Assembly (NCBI GenBank): GCA_023151315.1
Contig: JAKLJE010000021.1
Span: 10,528-74,527, forward strand
Source of the DNA: Bacteroidia bacterium
GTDB lineage: Bacteria > Bacteroidota > Bacteroidia > Palsa-965
Direction: 5' to 3'
DNA length: 64,000 bases
Part shown: positions 57,822-64,000 of the stretch, one piece after another
Layout of the letters: every line of letters starts with the position of its first letter
Position numbering within the stretch: position 1 is the stretch's first letter
Program-made: the position numbers and the translations under genes
The notes under the pieces: generated by a model
What the model was told of the DNA's origin: nothing
Seen by the model: the letters and a program-made list of their open reading frames with translations, nothing else
Databases searched by the model: none

Positions 57822-57910
57822 GGCACTAACAGCGCATTGGCTCCACGCGCTTTTCACGTATATTTATTAGAAGGAAAAGCGCGCGGCGCCAATCCGCAAA
57901 ACGTTAGCGG
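57822..57910 (+). other. attC site 4 (short class)
   Basis: R'' GGCACTAAC (57822-57830), R' GTTAGCGG (57903-57910); 89 bases with strong arms 'GCGCATTGGC' and 'GCGCCAATCCGC' plus the inner 'CGCGCTTTTC'/'GAAAAGCGCG' stem. Confidence 0.9.
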
Positions 57911-57917
57911 TAATAGA

Positions 57918-58352
57918 ATGAAATCCATTAGAAAGTTCTGTTTCTTGCTGACATTTATCGCAATGTCAGTCGCAGTTTTAGCGTTCAAGCCACGCGATAC
58001 CAGAAAGTTACTTTCCAACACGAGGTGGTCATTGAATACCCCTGTTAGTCACATTGCACCGGGCGACACAGTAGTCTTTAAGAAGAATAAAGTCTCTGGG
58101 AATATATTCTTCAAGTCCAATGGTTCGCTTCAAGAACATCACTGGCTTGCCTATTGCGGAAACAGCACACGCAGGGAGCGTCGAAAGATGAACCGGCGCG
58201 AATGGAAGGGTATTGGTCGCTGGGTTGTTATTGAAGAAAATGCAAAAACAAGTTTGAAGTTGGAACTTTCTAATAAGGACATCATGCTTGAACGGTTATC
58301 CCAATGCAAAGACAGTATAGTTTTCTACACGCGTTCCGTTCAAGCCGAGTGA
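57918..58352 (+). CDS. Hypothetical membrane-anchored/secreted protein (cassette 5)
   Basis: A 144-residue protein started at the ATG just after the cassette box; the longer open frame would translate attC4. It has a signal anchor ('FCFLLTFIAMSVAVLAF') and a basic domain with 'RKLLSNTRWSLNTP' and 'KWKGIGRWVVIEENAKTSLK'-like lipocalin or META-type strands. No family recognised with confidence. Confidence 0.55.
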   Translation: MKSIRKFCFLLTFIAMSVAVLAFKPRDTRKLLSNTRWSLNTPVSHIAPGDTVVFKKNKVSGNIFFKSNGSLQEHHWLAYCGNSTRRERRKMNRREWKGIGRWVVIEENAKTSLKLELSNKDIMLERLSQCKDSIVFYTRSVQAE

Positions 58353-58361
58353 CAACTACTA

Positions 58362-58540
58362 CCGCTAACAGCGCCTTGGCGAAATGCGCTACTTCGTGCA
58401 AGGTCGCAGCGTTTCAATTTGGAACGTAATTTTCTGTTCGCTGCTCCCAAACCTTCACCGCTTTTAATTAACTTTCGTGAAAGAAAAAACTTCAGAGCGG
58501 TGAAAGCGCACTTCTCGCCAAGCCGCAAAACGTTAGCACC
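58362..58540 (+). other. attC site 5 (long class)
   Basis: R'' CCGCTAAC (58362-58369), R' GTTAGCACC (58532-58540); 179 bases, with the same inner block 'CACCGCTTTTAATTAACTTT' found in attC2, 3 and 7. Confidence 0.88.
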
Positions 58541-58562
58541 AATTTAGGACGACAACAACCAA

Positions 58563-58907
58563 ATGACAGAAAGACCAAACATATTAGTAGTTTGTGGACG
58601 AAATAAAAAACGTAGCAGGACAGCGGAACACATTTTTAAAAATGACGACCGTTTCAATATTCGATCTGCTGGACTAAGTCCTAAAAGTGACAGGAAAATT
58701 TCTGAAAATGATTTGAATTGGGCGGACTTAGTTTTTGTAATGGAAACTGGACAACGAGCAAAAATATGGGGGCTTTATAGACACTTAGAATTGCCAACAA
58801 TTGAAGTTCTTAATATTCCAGACGACTACGAATTTATGAACGAAGAACTTGTTGAGATGCTTTCTGACAGAATTAACGACACATTGAAAATTGTTTACAA
58901 AATCTAA
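58563..58907 (+). CDS. Low-molecular-weight phosphatase-like protein (cassette 6)
   Basis: A 114-residue protein with a P-loop at the N-terminus: C11-x5-R17-S in 'VVCGRNKKRSRTAEH', the active-site loop of low-molecular-weight protein tyrosine phosphatases. 'RFNIRSAGLSP' and 'WADLVFVMETGQRAKI' are further family features. The C-terminal DPYG-type acid loop is replaced by 'NIPDDYEFM', whose Asp may serve as the acid. Shorter than typical (~150 residues). First of two genes in an AT-rich cassette. Confidence 0.75.
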   Translation: MTERPNILVVCGRNKKRSRTAEHIFKNDDRFNIRSAGLSPKSDRKISENDLNWADLVFVMETGQRAKIWGLYRHLELPTIEVLNIPDDYEFMNEELVEMLSDRINDTLKIVYKI

Positions 58908-58916
58908 GTTTATCCA

Positions 58917-59354
58917 ATGACAAGCCACAAGCCTCTAAAAAGTGTTTCTCACAATTTTGGACATTCATTTATTAGTTTAATGAACTACATAAATGACGAC
59001 TATTTTATGGGACACTTATTAAAACAGGCTCGTAAAACAAATTGTAATAAATTGACAGTTGACATTTTGCAAAATATAGCAGAGCCAAAAGAGCTTCTAA
59101 CCGACCAAATAAAACAATCAATTGAATATTGGAATAAATGGTTTCCTACTTTAGTTGAAAGTAGCGGCTCGACAATGGACTTTGTAAGTTCAGCGACAAT
59201 GACAATTGAATTTGATTTGAAACAGACAAGACCTTACGCAAACAATTTGGACTATTTAGAAAGTCCATTTATTTGTGAGATTGTAATCGTTGACGACAGA
59301 GGGAAAGAGTATAAACGAAAACACGAAGGATGGTGGTTTCCAGAGACGAGATAA
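58917..59354 (+). CDS. Hypothetical cassette protein (cassette 6)
   Basis: A 145-residue soluble protein starting 9 bases after the phosphatase-like gene. No family is recognised. Features include 'SVSHNFGHSFISLMNYINDD' at the N-terminus and 'DYLESPFICEIVIVDDRGKE' near the C-terminus. AT-rich like its partner, suggesting they moved together. Confidence 0.6.
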   Translation: MTSHKPLKSVSHNFGHSFISLMNYINDDYFMGHLLKQARKTNCNKLTVDILQNIAEPKELLTDQIKQSIEYWNKWFPTLVESSGSTMDFVSSATMTIEFDLKQTRPYANNLDYLESPFICEIVIVDDRGKEYKRKHEGWWFPETR

Positions 59355-59362
59355 GAAAAACT

Positions 59363-59498
59363 GGTGCTAACAGGCGTTTGGCAAAAAAGCGGGTTCAGTG
59401 CTTAAATGAAGCTTTGAGCTTCGTATCAAGTTCAGTTCTGGCAGACAGTCTAGTGCTTCGAAATCCGCTTCTTCGCCAAGCGCCAAAACGTTAGCGGC
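59363..59498 (+). other. attC site 6 (medium class)
   Basis: R'' GGTGCTAAC (59363-59371), R' GTTAGCGGC (59490-59498); 136 bases, arms 'GGCGTTTGGC' and 'CGCCAAGCGCC'. Confidence 0.88.
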
Positions 59499-59502
59499 AA
59501 GC

Positions 59503-60003
59503 ATGCGTAACACAAGAAATATTGCTCTGTTACTTTTTCTATTCGTTGCTTTACATTCGTGTGAACCACTGGATAGCCCTGGCGGCGGTCTGGGATCGGT
59601 TGCCGATATTTCAGATTACAAATACAAAAGTGAATATTACCACAAGTATTCGGACTCTCTGTTTTACTACTGTCCGGAATTCCGCATTCCAGATACTATC
59701 AAAACAGGCGGAGTTGAAGTTGCATACCCTCACCTCAGCATGACATCATTTTATCTGAATTCACCGCCATGAGAGATATATTGTGTACAGTGGAGCGGAC
59801 CAGCATTTATTAGTATACGATTGGCCTATGATGTTGATCAACAAAATGAAATTGTGGAAAACAAAAAGTTGAACCTAGCTGTTCCGCAGAATGAGAAACA
59901 ACGAATAGAAAAACGATTTCGGCAAACTATTCTTGCAAAACTAGATAGTTTAATCGCTGCATCGCCAGATCGTGACAGCGCAATATTTATTAAACCATTA
60001 TAG
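59503..60003 (+). pseudogene. Small lipoprotein gene with internal stop (cassette 7)
   Basis: ATG 59503 begins a lipoprotein ('LFLFVALHSC', Cys 20) that stops at TGA 59770-59772. The same frame continues without further stops to 60003 as soluble coil-forming protein ('NEIVENKKLNLAVPQNEKQR', 'AKLDSLIAASPDRDSAIF'), ending just before attC7. One nonsense mutation in a 166-residue gene is the simplest reading. The upstream 89-residue piece may still be made. Confidence 0.6.
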
Positions 60004-60009
60004 TGCCAT

Positions 60010-60186
60010 CCGCTAACAGCGCCTTGGCGAAATGCGCAACTTCGTGCAGGGTCGCAGCTTTTCAACTTGGAATGTAATTTTCTGTTTCGCTGCTCACCAA
60101 CCTTCACCGCTTTTAATTAACTTTCGGTGTAAGTAAAAACTTCAACGCGGTAAAAGCGCACTTCGCCAAGCCGCAAACGTTAGCGG
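60010..60186 (+). other. attC site 7 (long class)
   Basis: R'' CCGCTAAC (60010-60017), R' GTTAGCGG (60179-60186); 177 bases, closely similar to attC5. Confidence 0.88.
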
Positions 60187-60327
60187 TAATTTTACGAAAA
60201 CGACATAAATACTAAAAAACAATCCGATGAAGCTATAAGTAACTGTTTAAAAATAAAAACAGAAATAAATCATTACTCTCAAAAGTTATGATGATTTGTA
60301 TTTATCAACAATTTAAAATTTACAACA

Positions 60328-61098
60328 ATGACACAGTTACAAATGATTAACAAAACCAAATCAATAGCTCAACAAGACGAAAATGTTTCCGCAGTTTTTA
60401 TGTACGGTTCATTTACTAAAAATGAAGGCGACAAATATTCTGACATCGAATTTTACATCTTTCTAAAAACCAAAGAAAACTTTTCGGCTGAAGAATGGGT
60501 AAACCAAGTTTATCCTGTCGCTTTATATTTCATTAATGAATACGGAAGTGAAGTCGCTATTTTTGAGAATATGATTAGAGGCGAATTTCATTTTTTAAAA
60601 ACAGACGAAATAAAAATCATTAAATCGTGGGAAGGAATTGTTGCGTTCAGTGATTTTGACCAAATGAATTTAATTGACAAAGACGGACTTTTAACGGAAA
60701 CGCTAAATCAAATCAAAGTAAAATTCCCTGATAGAACCACAGACGAAAATATTTTGTGGCTAAGCCAATCATTACTGAATGTTTTGCTGACAACGAACAA
60801 TTTAATCAAAAGAGAAGAATTTGCCCACGCCCACCAAAGCTTGACGACTGTTCAAAAATACTTACTTTGGCTCATCAGAACAGTAACAAATAAAACTCAA
60901 CATTGGGAAAGCCCGACGAAAAGTTTGGAAAAAGATATTGACCAAGATTGGTATTCAGAATTTATACTTACAACATCTGATTTAAACCCTAAAAACATAA
61001 ATACAGCCTTTCAAAATTCATTGAAAATATCTGAAAAGCTGTTTGACAAACTAAATGTTGGACTAAAACTCAAAGAAATATTAAAAAGAATTGAATAA
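60328..61098 (+). CDS. Lincosamide nucleotidyltransferase-like protein (cassette 8)
   Basis: A 256-residue protein resembling Lnu(B)/Lnu(F)-type enzymes over its length. The nucleotidyltransferase motif is intact: 'FMYGSFTKNEGDKYSDIEFY' with G27-S28 and metal-binding D39/E41, then 'EVAIFENMIRGEFHFLKTDE'. Such enzymes adenylylate the 3- or 4-hydroxyl of lincomycin/clindamycin. A helical C-terminal domain follows. The gene is AT-rich and has a 149-base leader in its cassette. Actual substrate and resistance are untested; a different small-molecule target is possible. Confidence 0.78.
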   Translation: MTQLQMINKTKSIAQQDENVSAVFMYGSFTKNEGDKYSDIEFYIFLKTKENFSAEEWVNQVYPVALYFINEYGSEVAIFENMIRGEFHFLKTDEIKIIKSWEGIVAFSDFDQMNLIDKDGLLTETLNQIKVKFPDRTTDENILWLSQSLLNVLLTTNNLIKREEFAHAHQSLTTVQKYLLWLIRTVTNKTQHWESPTKSLEKDIDQDWYSEFILTTSDLNPKNINTAFQNSLKISEKLFDKLNVGLKLKEILKRIE

Positions 61099-61105
61099 AA
61101 AACTA

Positions 61106-61239
61106 CCGCTAACATCGCATATAGCCAATGGCGGGGGAAGTGGGTATTTGAAGCTTTGTAGCCCGCATCAGCTTCTGTGCTGGCGGACAGGTATGCAGCC
61201 CGCAAACCGCCACTGGCCATATGCGTAACCGTTAGTGGC
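61106..61239 (+). other. attC site 8 (medium class)
   Basis: R'' CCGCTAAC (61106-61113), R' GTTAGTGGC (61231-61239); arms 'GCATATAGCCAATGGCGG' and 'CCGCCACTGGCCATATGC' pair almost perfectly. Confidence 0.9.
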
Positions 61240-61302
61240 AAGGCTATGACGACACAACCCGACAGACAAATCGGGTTCTTTTTGATATTTTGTATTTTAG
61301 TA

Positions 61303-61333
61303 TTTGCTTATATAAACAAATTAACTATCTTTG
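61303..61333 (+). promoter_or_regulatory. Consensus Bacteroidota promoter of the mercury cassette
   Basis: TTTG at 61303-61306, exactly 19 bases, then TATCTTTG at 61326-61333, a perfect TAnnTTTG. The ATG of the ArsR-type gene begins at 61338, only 4 bases downstream, so the transcript should be leaderless or nearly so. Confidence 0.8.
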
Positions 61334-61337
61334 CAAT

Positions 61338-61712
61338 ATGGACAACAATTCTTGCATACGACAACAAGCGGACATTAAACAAATAAATCGCTGTAAAGAC
61401 CGAGTTTCAGAACTCAACGGCTCGTTTGACTATTTATCGAACGGACTTGAATTGGCAGGAAACAACGTAAGACTGAAAATTCTATTTCTGCTCTATGAAG
61501 AAAAACGACTTTGTGTTTGTGATATAAGCGACATTCTCGGTATGACAATTTCAGCAGTTTCACAACACTTGAGAAAACTCAAAGACCGAAAACTAATTGA
61601 AACCGAACGAGAAGCACAAACCATTTTTTACTCATTGACAAAAGAGTATGAAAAAATGCTGAAACCGTTTTTTAAAATACTTGACGAAAACAAAATTTTA
61701 GAAACATTATGA
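61338..61712 (+). CDS. ArsR-family metalloregulator (cassette 9)
   Basis: A 124-residue winged-helix repressor started at ATG 61338; the longer frame would run through the promoter. The DNA-binding helices are 'CDISDILGMTISAVSQHLRK' and 'LKDRKLIETEREAQTIFYSL'. Cysteines in 'NNSC', 'INRC' and 'LCVCD' are candidate metal ligands. It overlaps the transporter gene by 4 bases and probably represses its own operon until Hg(II) or a related ion binds. Confidence 0.85.
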   Translation: MDNNSCIRQQADIKQINRCKDRVSELNGSFDYLSNGLELAGNNVRLKILFLLYEEKRLCVCDISDILGMTISAVSQHLRKLKDRKLIETEREAQTIFYSLTKEYEKMLKPFFKILDENKILETL

Positions 61713-62308
61713 AAACAGACAAAAAACTAATCGGAGCAGGACTTTTAACAGCAATTGCAGCTTCATTGTGTTGTATTACTCCAGTCTTGGCTTTAGTAGC
61801 AGGAACAAGCGGACTTGCTTCTACTTTTTCTTGGCTCGAACCTTTCAGACCGTATTTTATCGGTTTGACAATTTTGGTTCTTGGTTTTGCCTGGTATCAA
61901 AAGTTGAAACCTAAAAAGCAAATTGACTGCAACTGTGAGACAGAAGAAAAACCAAAATTCATTCAGTCAAAAATGTTTTTAGGAATTGTAACAGCATTTG
62001 CAATCGTTATGCTTGCCTTTCCATACTATTCAAGCATTTTCTACCCAAAGAAAGAAAAGCAAATCAAAGTAGTGGACAAATCCAATATTCAAAAAGTAAA
62101 ATTTACGATTAGCGGAATGACTTGTGCGAGTTGCGAAGAACACGTAAATCACGAAGTAAATAAATTGACAGGAATAATAAGTTCAAACGCTTCATATGAA
62201 AATGGAAATGCAATCATAGAATTTGACAACTCAAAAACAAATATTTCTGAAATCGAAAAAGCAATAAACTCAACAGGATATTCTGTAACCGACAAAAAAG
62301 AAAATTAA
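61709..62308 (+). CDS. merTP: MerTP-type mercuric transporter fusion (cassette 9)
   Basis: A 199-residue protein. The N-terminal part is MerT-like: membrane spans with paired cysteines C21-C22 in 'AASLCCITPVLALVAG', a second cytosolic Cys pair in 'IDCNCETEEK', and a third span near residues 90-112. The C-terminal ~70 residues are a MerP/HMA domain with 'ISGMTCASCEEHVNHEV' (CxxC near residues 139-142). It would carry Hg(II) into the cytoplasm. No merA reductase is visible in the cassette. Confidence 0.85.
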   Translation: MKTDKKLIGAGLLTAIAASLCCITPVLALVAGTSGLASTFSWLEPFRPYFIGLTILVLGFAWYQKLKPKKQIDCNCETEEKPKFIQSKMFLGIVTAFAIVMLAFPYYSSIFYPKKEKQIKVVDKSNIQKVKFTISGMTCASCEEHVNHEVNKLTGIISSNASYENGNAIIEFDNSKTNISEIEKAINSTGYSVTDKKEN

Positions 62309-62309
62309 A

Positions 62310-62516
62310 ATGGAAATCAAATTACAATCAACAATAACTTGCCCCAACTGCGGACATAAGAAAGAAGAAACAATGCCGACAGACGCTTGCCAATATTTTT
62401 ACGAATGTGAAAAATGCAAACAAGTTCTAAAACCAAAACAAGGCGACTGCTGTGTTTATTGTAGCTACGGAAGTGTTGCTTGTCCACCAATTCAGCAGGA
62501 CAAAAAATGTTGCTGA
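62310..62516 (+). CDS. GDCCVxC-domain metal-binding protein (cassette 9)
   Basis: A 68-residue cysteine-rich protein with CPNC (11-14), CEKC (33-36), the signature GDCCVYC (45-51) and a terminal CC. This family accompanies mer genes in Bacteroidota. It starts one base after merTP. Likely binds or buffers mercury. Confidence 0.85.
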   Translation: MEIKLQSTITCPNCGHKKEETMPTDACQYFYECEKCKQVLKPKQGDCCVYCSYGSVACPPIQQDKKCC

Positions 62517-62539
62517 CAGACGGAAAACAAAGAAGCCCA

Positions 62540-62674
62540 GCCACTAACAGCGGTTTGGCAAAAGTGGCGGTTCAGTGCTTCGTATGACAGTTTTTCGTAA
62601 ATTTGAAGTGTGTGCTTCGTATGAACATTTGTGGTTAAATCGCCACCTTCGCCAAGCCGCAAACCGTTATGAGC
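62540..62674 (+). other. attC site 9 (medium class)
   Basis: R'' GCCACTAAC (62540-62548), R' GTTATGAGC (62666-62674); arms 'GCGGTTTGGCAAAAGTGGCG' and 'CGCCACCTTCGCCAAGCCGC' pair well. Confidence 0.9.
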
Positions 62675-62688
62675 AATAGAGCGAAACG

Positions 62689-62714
62689 CGTGCAGAACTT
62701 GCACGTTTTTTTTT
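62689..62714 (+). terminator. Terminator at the head of cassette 10
   Basis: CGTGCA (62689-62694), loop GAACT, TGCACG (62700-62705), then nine T (62706-62714). It lies 15 bases after the crossover box and should stop plus-strand transcripts entering from upstream cassettes. Confidence 0.7.
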
Positions 62715-63024
62715 GTTGCATTCGCCAGAGCGAATTCCGGATGTAATCGTAAGTAAGTTTCCTGAAAAAGTATGTAAGCACTTGTGCGCGGTTGAGTACG
62801 CGGCAGCGGACGACCTGAGATTTGTGAGTGTGGCGAGTGAAACTTGTTTCGAAGAGCAACAAGAACAAATCTCAGGCAAAGTTCGGAGTTGCAAACGAGA
62901 ATGGGCCGAGTACAAGTGCTTACATACGACTACAAGTACTTACAAACGGATAAAGTCAGATGACATCACTATCGCCAATTTCCCCTTCCCAATTGGCGAA
63001 ATGAACATCTGACGCAACAAAAAA
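62709..63024. ncRNA. Candidate large structured RNA (cassette 10)
   Basis: The cassette body folds as one compact structure. P1: 62709-62719 with 63014-63024 (11 bp). Hairpin A: ATTCGC/GCGAAT (62720-62735) directly abuts P1. Arm B starts at the next base: TCCG/CGGA (62736-62739, 62947-62950), GTAAGTA/TACTTAC (62749-62755, 62937-62943), a perfect 16-bp stem (62770-62785, 62912-62927), a perfect 12-bp stem (62814-62825, 62865-62876) and CTTGTT/AACAAG (62843-62848, 62858-62863). Arm C: 62955-62962 with 63006-63013 (8 bp), then a 9-bp stem (62972-62980, 62991-62999), ending exactly where P1's 3' strand begins. Strand of transcription is unknown. Overlapping open frames lack good starts. Confidence 0.6.
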
Positions 63025-63030
63025 GCTACA

Positions 63031-63120
63031 GCTCATAACAGCGCATTGGCTAAACGCGCCTTTCGACGTATATTAGTTGCTAGGAAAGGCGCGCTTCGCC
63101 AATCCGCAAACGTTATAGCC
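63031..63120 (+). other. attC site 10 (short class)
   Basis: R'' GCTCATAAC (63031-63039), R' GTTATAGCC (63112-63120); 90 bases, same class as attC4, with an inner 'CGCGCCTTTC'/'GAAAGGCGCG' stem. Confidence 0.9.
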
Positions 63121-63162
63121 AATGCTGAATGACGACATCAATAAAAAGAAAGAATAACTAAA

Positions 63163-64000
63163 ATGGGAGCTTGGGGAACAGGAATAAGTTCAAACGACAC
63201 GTATGCTGACATATACGAGCAATTTGTTGACTTGTATAATGACGGACATTCTGTATCGGAAATTACGAAAAGACTTATTGACGAAAACCAGGAGACAATA
63301 AATATTGAAGAGGATGCACCAAACTTTTGGTTTGCTATTGCAAATGCACAATGGGAATGCAAAGCACTTGACAGAGAGATATTTTTAAAGGTTGAGAATA
63401 TCATCAATAGCGGGGAAGACATTAGAATTTGGAAAGAATTAGATGCATCACCTGCGGACTTAAAGACAAGAGAAAAAGTTCTTAACAAGTTCCTATCCAA
63501 ACTTCAAACTGAAAAAGACAAACCAAGAAAAAGGACTAAGAAGAAATTATACAATTCCATTTTCAAAAAAGGAGACTGTTTAGTTTATAAGATGGACAAT
63601 GGAAATTATGGTGGTGCTTTCGTTCTGACTGACGAACAAGAAACTGAATTAGGGACAAACTATATTGCAATAACAACAATTGACAAGTCAGACAAACCAA
63701 GCATTGAAGATTTTAAAGTTGCAGATGTATACGTGAAGCGTGTTAATGAAATAAGTTTCAAAGGAACAGAAATGAATAAAGAGTGGGTTGACCAACCACA
63801 AATTGGAGGCTTTTCAGCTTTACTTTTTAAAAATCACGGGGTAGACATAGAAATAATCGGGCAACTACCAATGCATAATGATTATAAAATTCGAATGGAC
63901 AGACAGATGGGGTTTGGATGGATAGCGTTAAAATCGACCTTGCCATTTAAGGACGAATACATAAAAATAAATGGAAACCCAACTAAAATATTAAAACTTT
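63163..64000 (+). CDS. Cassette 11 protein, 3'-truncated; DUF4259-like N-terminus
   Basis: An open frame from ATG 63163 runs past the window end (279 residues visible). It opens 'MGAWGTGISSNDTYADIYEQ', the GxWGxGxxxND signature of DUF4259-like proteins, continues helically ('PNFWFAIANAQWECKALDRE'), has a basic linker ('KPRKRTKKK') and a second beta-rich domain ('SIFKKGDCLVYKMDNGNYGG'). AT-rich. The function is unknown; some such proteins occur as immunity-like or stress genes. Its attC lies outside the window. Confidence 0.75.
   Translation, partial: MGAWGTGISSNDTYADIYEQFVDLYNDGHSVSEITKRLIDENQETINIEEDAPNFWFAIANAQWECKALDREIFLKVENIINSGEDIRIWKELDASPADLKTREKVLNKFLSKLQTEKDKPRKRTKKKLYNSIFKKGDCLVYKMDNGNYGGAFVLTDEQETELGTNYIAITTIDKSDKPSIEDFKVADVYVKRVNEISFKGTEMNKEWVDQPQIGGFSALLFKNHGVDIEIIGQLPMHNDYKIRMDRQMGFGWIALKSTLPFKDEYIKINGNPTKILKL

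Larger units (their letters stand above)
54571..64000 (+). mobile_element. Integron cassette array, at least eleven cassettes
   Basis: Crossover boxes GTTRnnn lie at 54571, 56346, 56813, 57279, 57903, 58532, 59490, 60179, 61231, 62666 and 63112. Each complete cassette runs from one box to the next and ends in an attC of 89-208 bases. The R'' box of each attC is the reverse complement of the first 8-10 bases of its own cassette (for example GTTAGTGGC at 61231 and GCCACTAAC at 62540). Most genes point away from the recombinase. Several cassettes are clearly AT-richer than the flanking chromosome. The array continues beyond the window. Confidence 0.92.

Noticed and set aside
62713-63012. 99-codon plus-strand frame in cassette 10
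   Set aside because: It starts at TTG inside a T-run that follows a terminator hairpin, and it crosses all arms of the palindromic fold. The complementary strand is also open, as expected of palindromic DNA, so the frame is likely a by-product of structure.

Overview
The window reads as chromosomal DNA of a Bacteroidota bacterium, probably a gliding or Type IX-secretion lineage of the Flavobacteriales/Chitinophagales kind. Supporting marks are C-terminal sorting domains, a CHU_C-type gliding-motility C-terminus, SBBP and PKD/Ig-like surface proteins, A-rich translation starts without clear Shine-Dalgarno sites, and promoters of the TTTG-N19-TAnnTTTG type. The order cannot be fixed from sequence alone. 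No rRNA, tRNA or CRISPR array was seen.

Layout. (1) 1-10150: an RHS polymorphic-toxin operon. A partial secreted protein and a LolA-like protein precede a 2419-residue RHS protein. Its C-terminal tip carries a PD-(D/E)xK-like nuclease signature and is followed by a likely immunity gene and a tiny membrane protein. (2) 10151-11812: a decayed insertion sequence beside a remnant of an XRE regulator. (3) 11799-24029: two divergent, tightly overlapping operons for a type IV filament / type II secretion-like machine (LytTR regulator, pilin, A24 peptidase, ATPase, secretin, PilM/N-, PilO- and PilP-like proteins on minus; MORN protein, minor pilins and GspF/PilC on plus). (4) 25129-32749: three large secreted adhesin-like proteins, one frameshifted. 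(5) 33145-52481: mostly core genes (DUF4173-like LRR membrane protein, FMN reductase, UPF0173 hydrolase, ParA/ParB, DUF5683, GT87, FkbM methyltransferase, DnaE, a DUF5060 glycoside-hydrolase-like protein, phosphohexomutase). (6) 52646-53107: a RelE-type toxin-antitoxin pair with a frameshifted toxin.

(7) 53361-64000 is the most interesting part: a mobile integron. A tyrosine recombinase is followed by an attI-like site and at least eleven cassettes separated by ten attC sites. In every complete cassette the R'' box of its attC is the reverse complement of the first 8-10 bases of that same cassette, the signature of units that moved as circles. The recombinase has Xer-like spacing and appears to lack the extra domain that defines IntI. 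Cassette cargo includes a Crp-like regulator with an alpha/beta hydrolase, a lincosamide-nucleotidyltransferase-like gene, a mercury-transport operon with its own near-consensus promoter, a phosphatase-like gene and several unknowns.

Three cassettes have no convincing protein gene. Two are diverged tandem copies of a palindrome-bounded ~250-nt element. The third (cassette 10) folds on paper into a compact 316-nt multibranched RNA with abutting helices. This RNA-in-a-cassette arrangement, in an array next to a Xer-like recombinase, is the best candidate for something undescribed.
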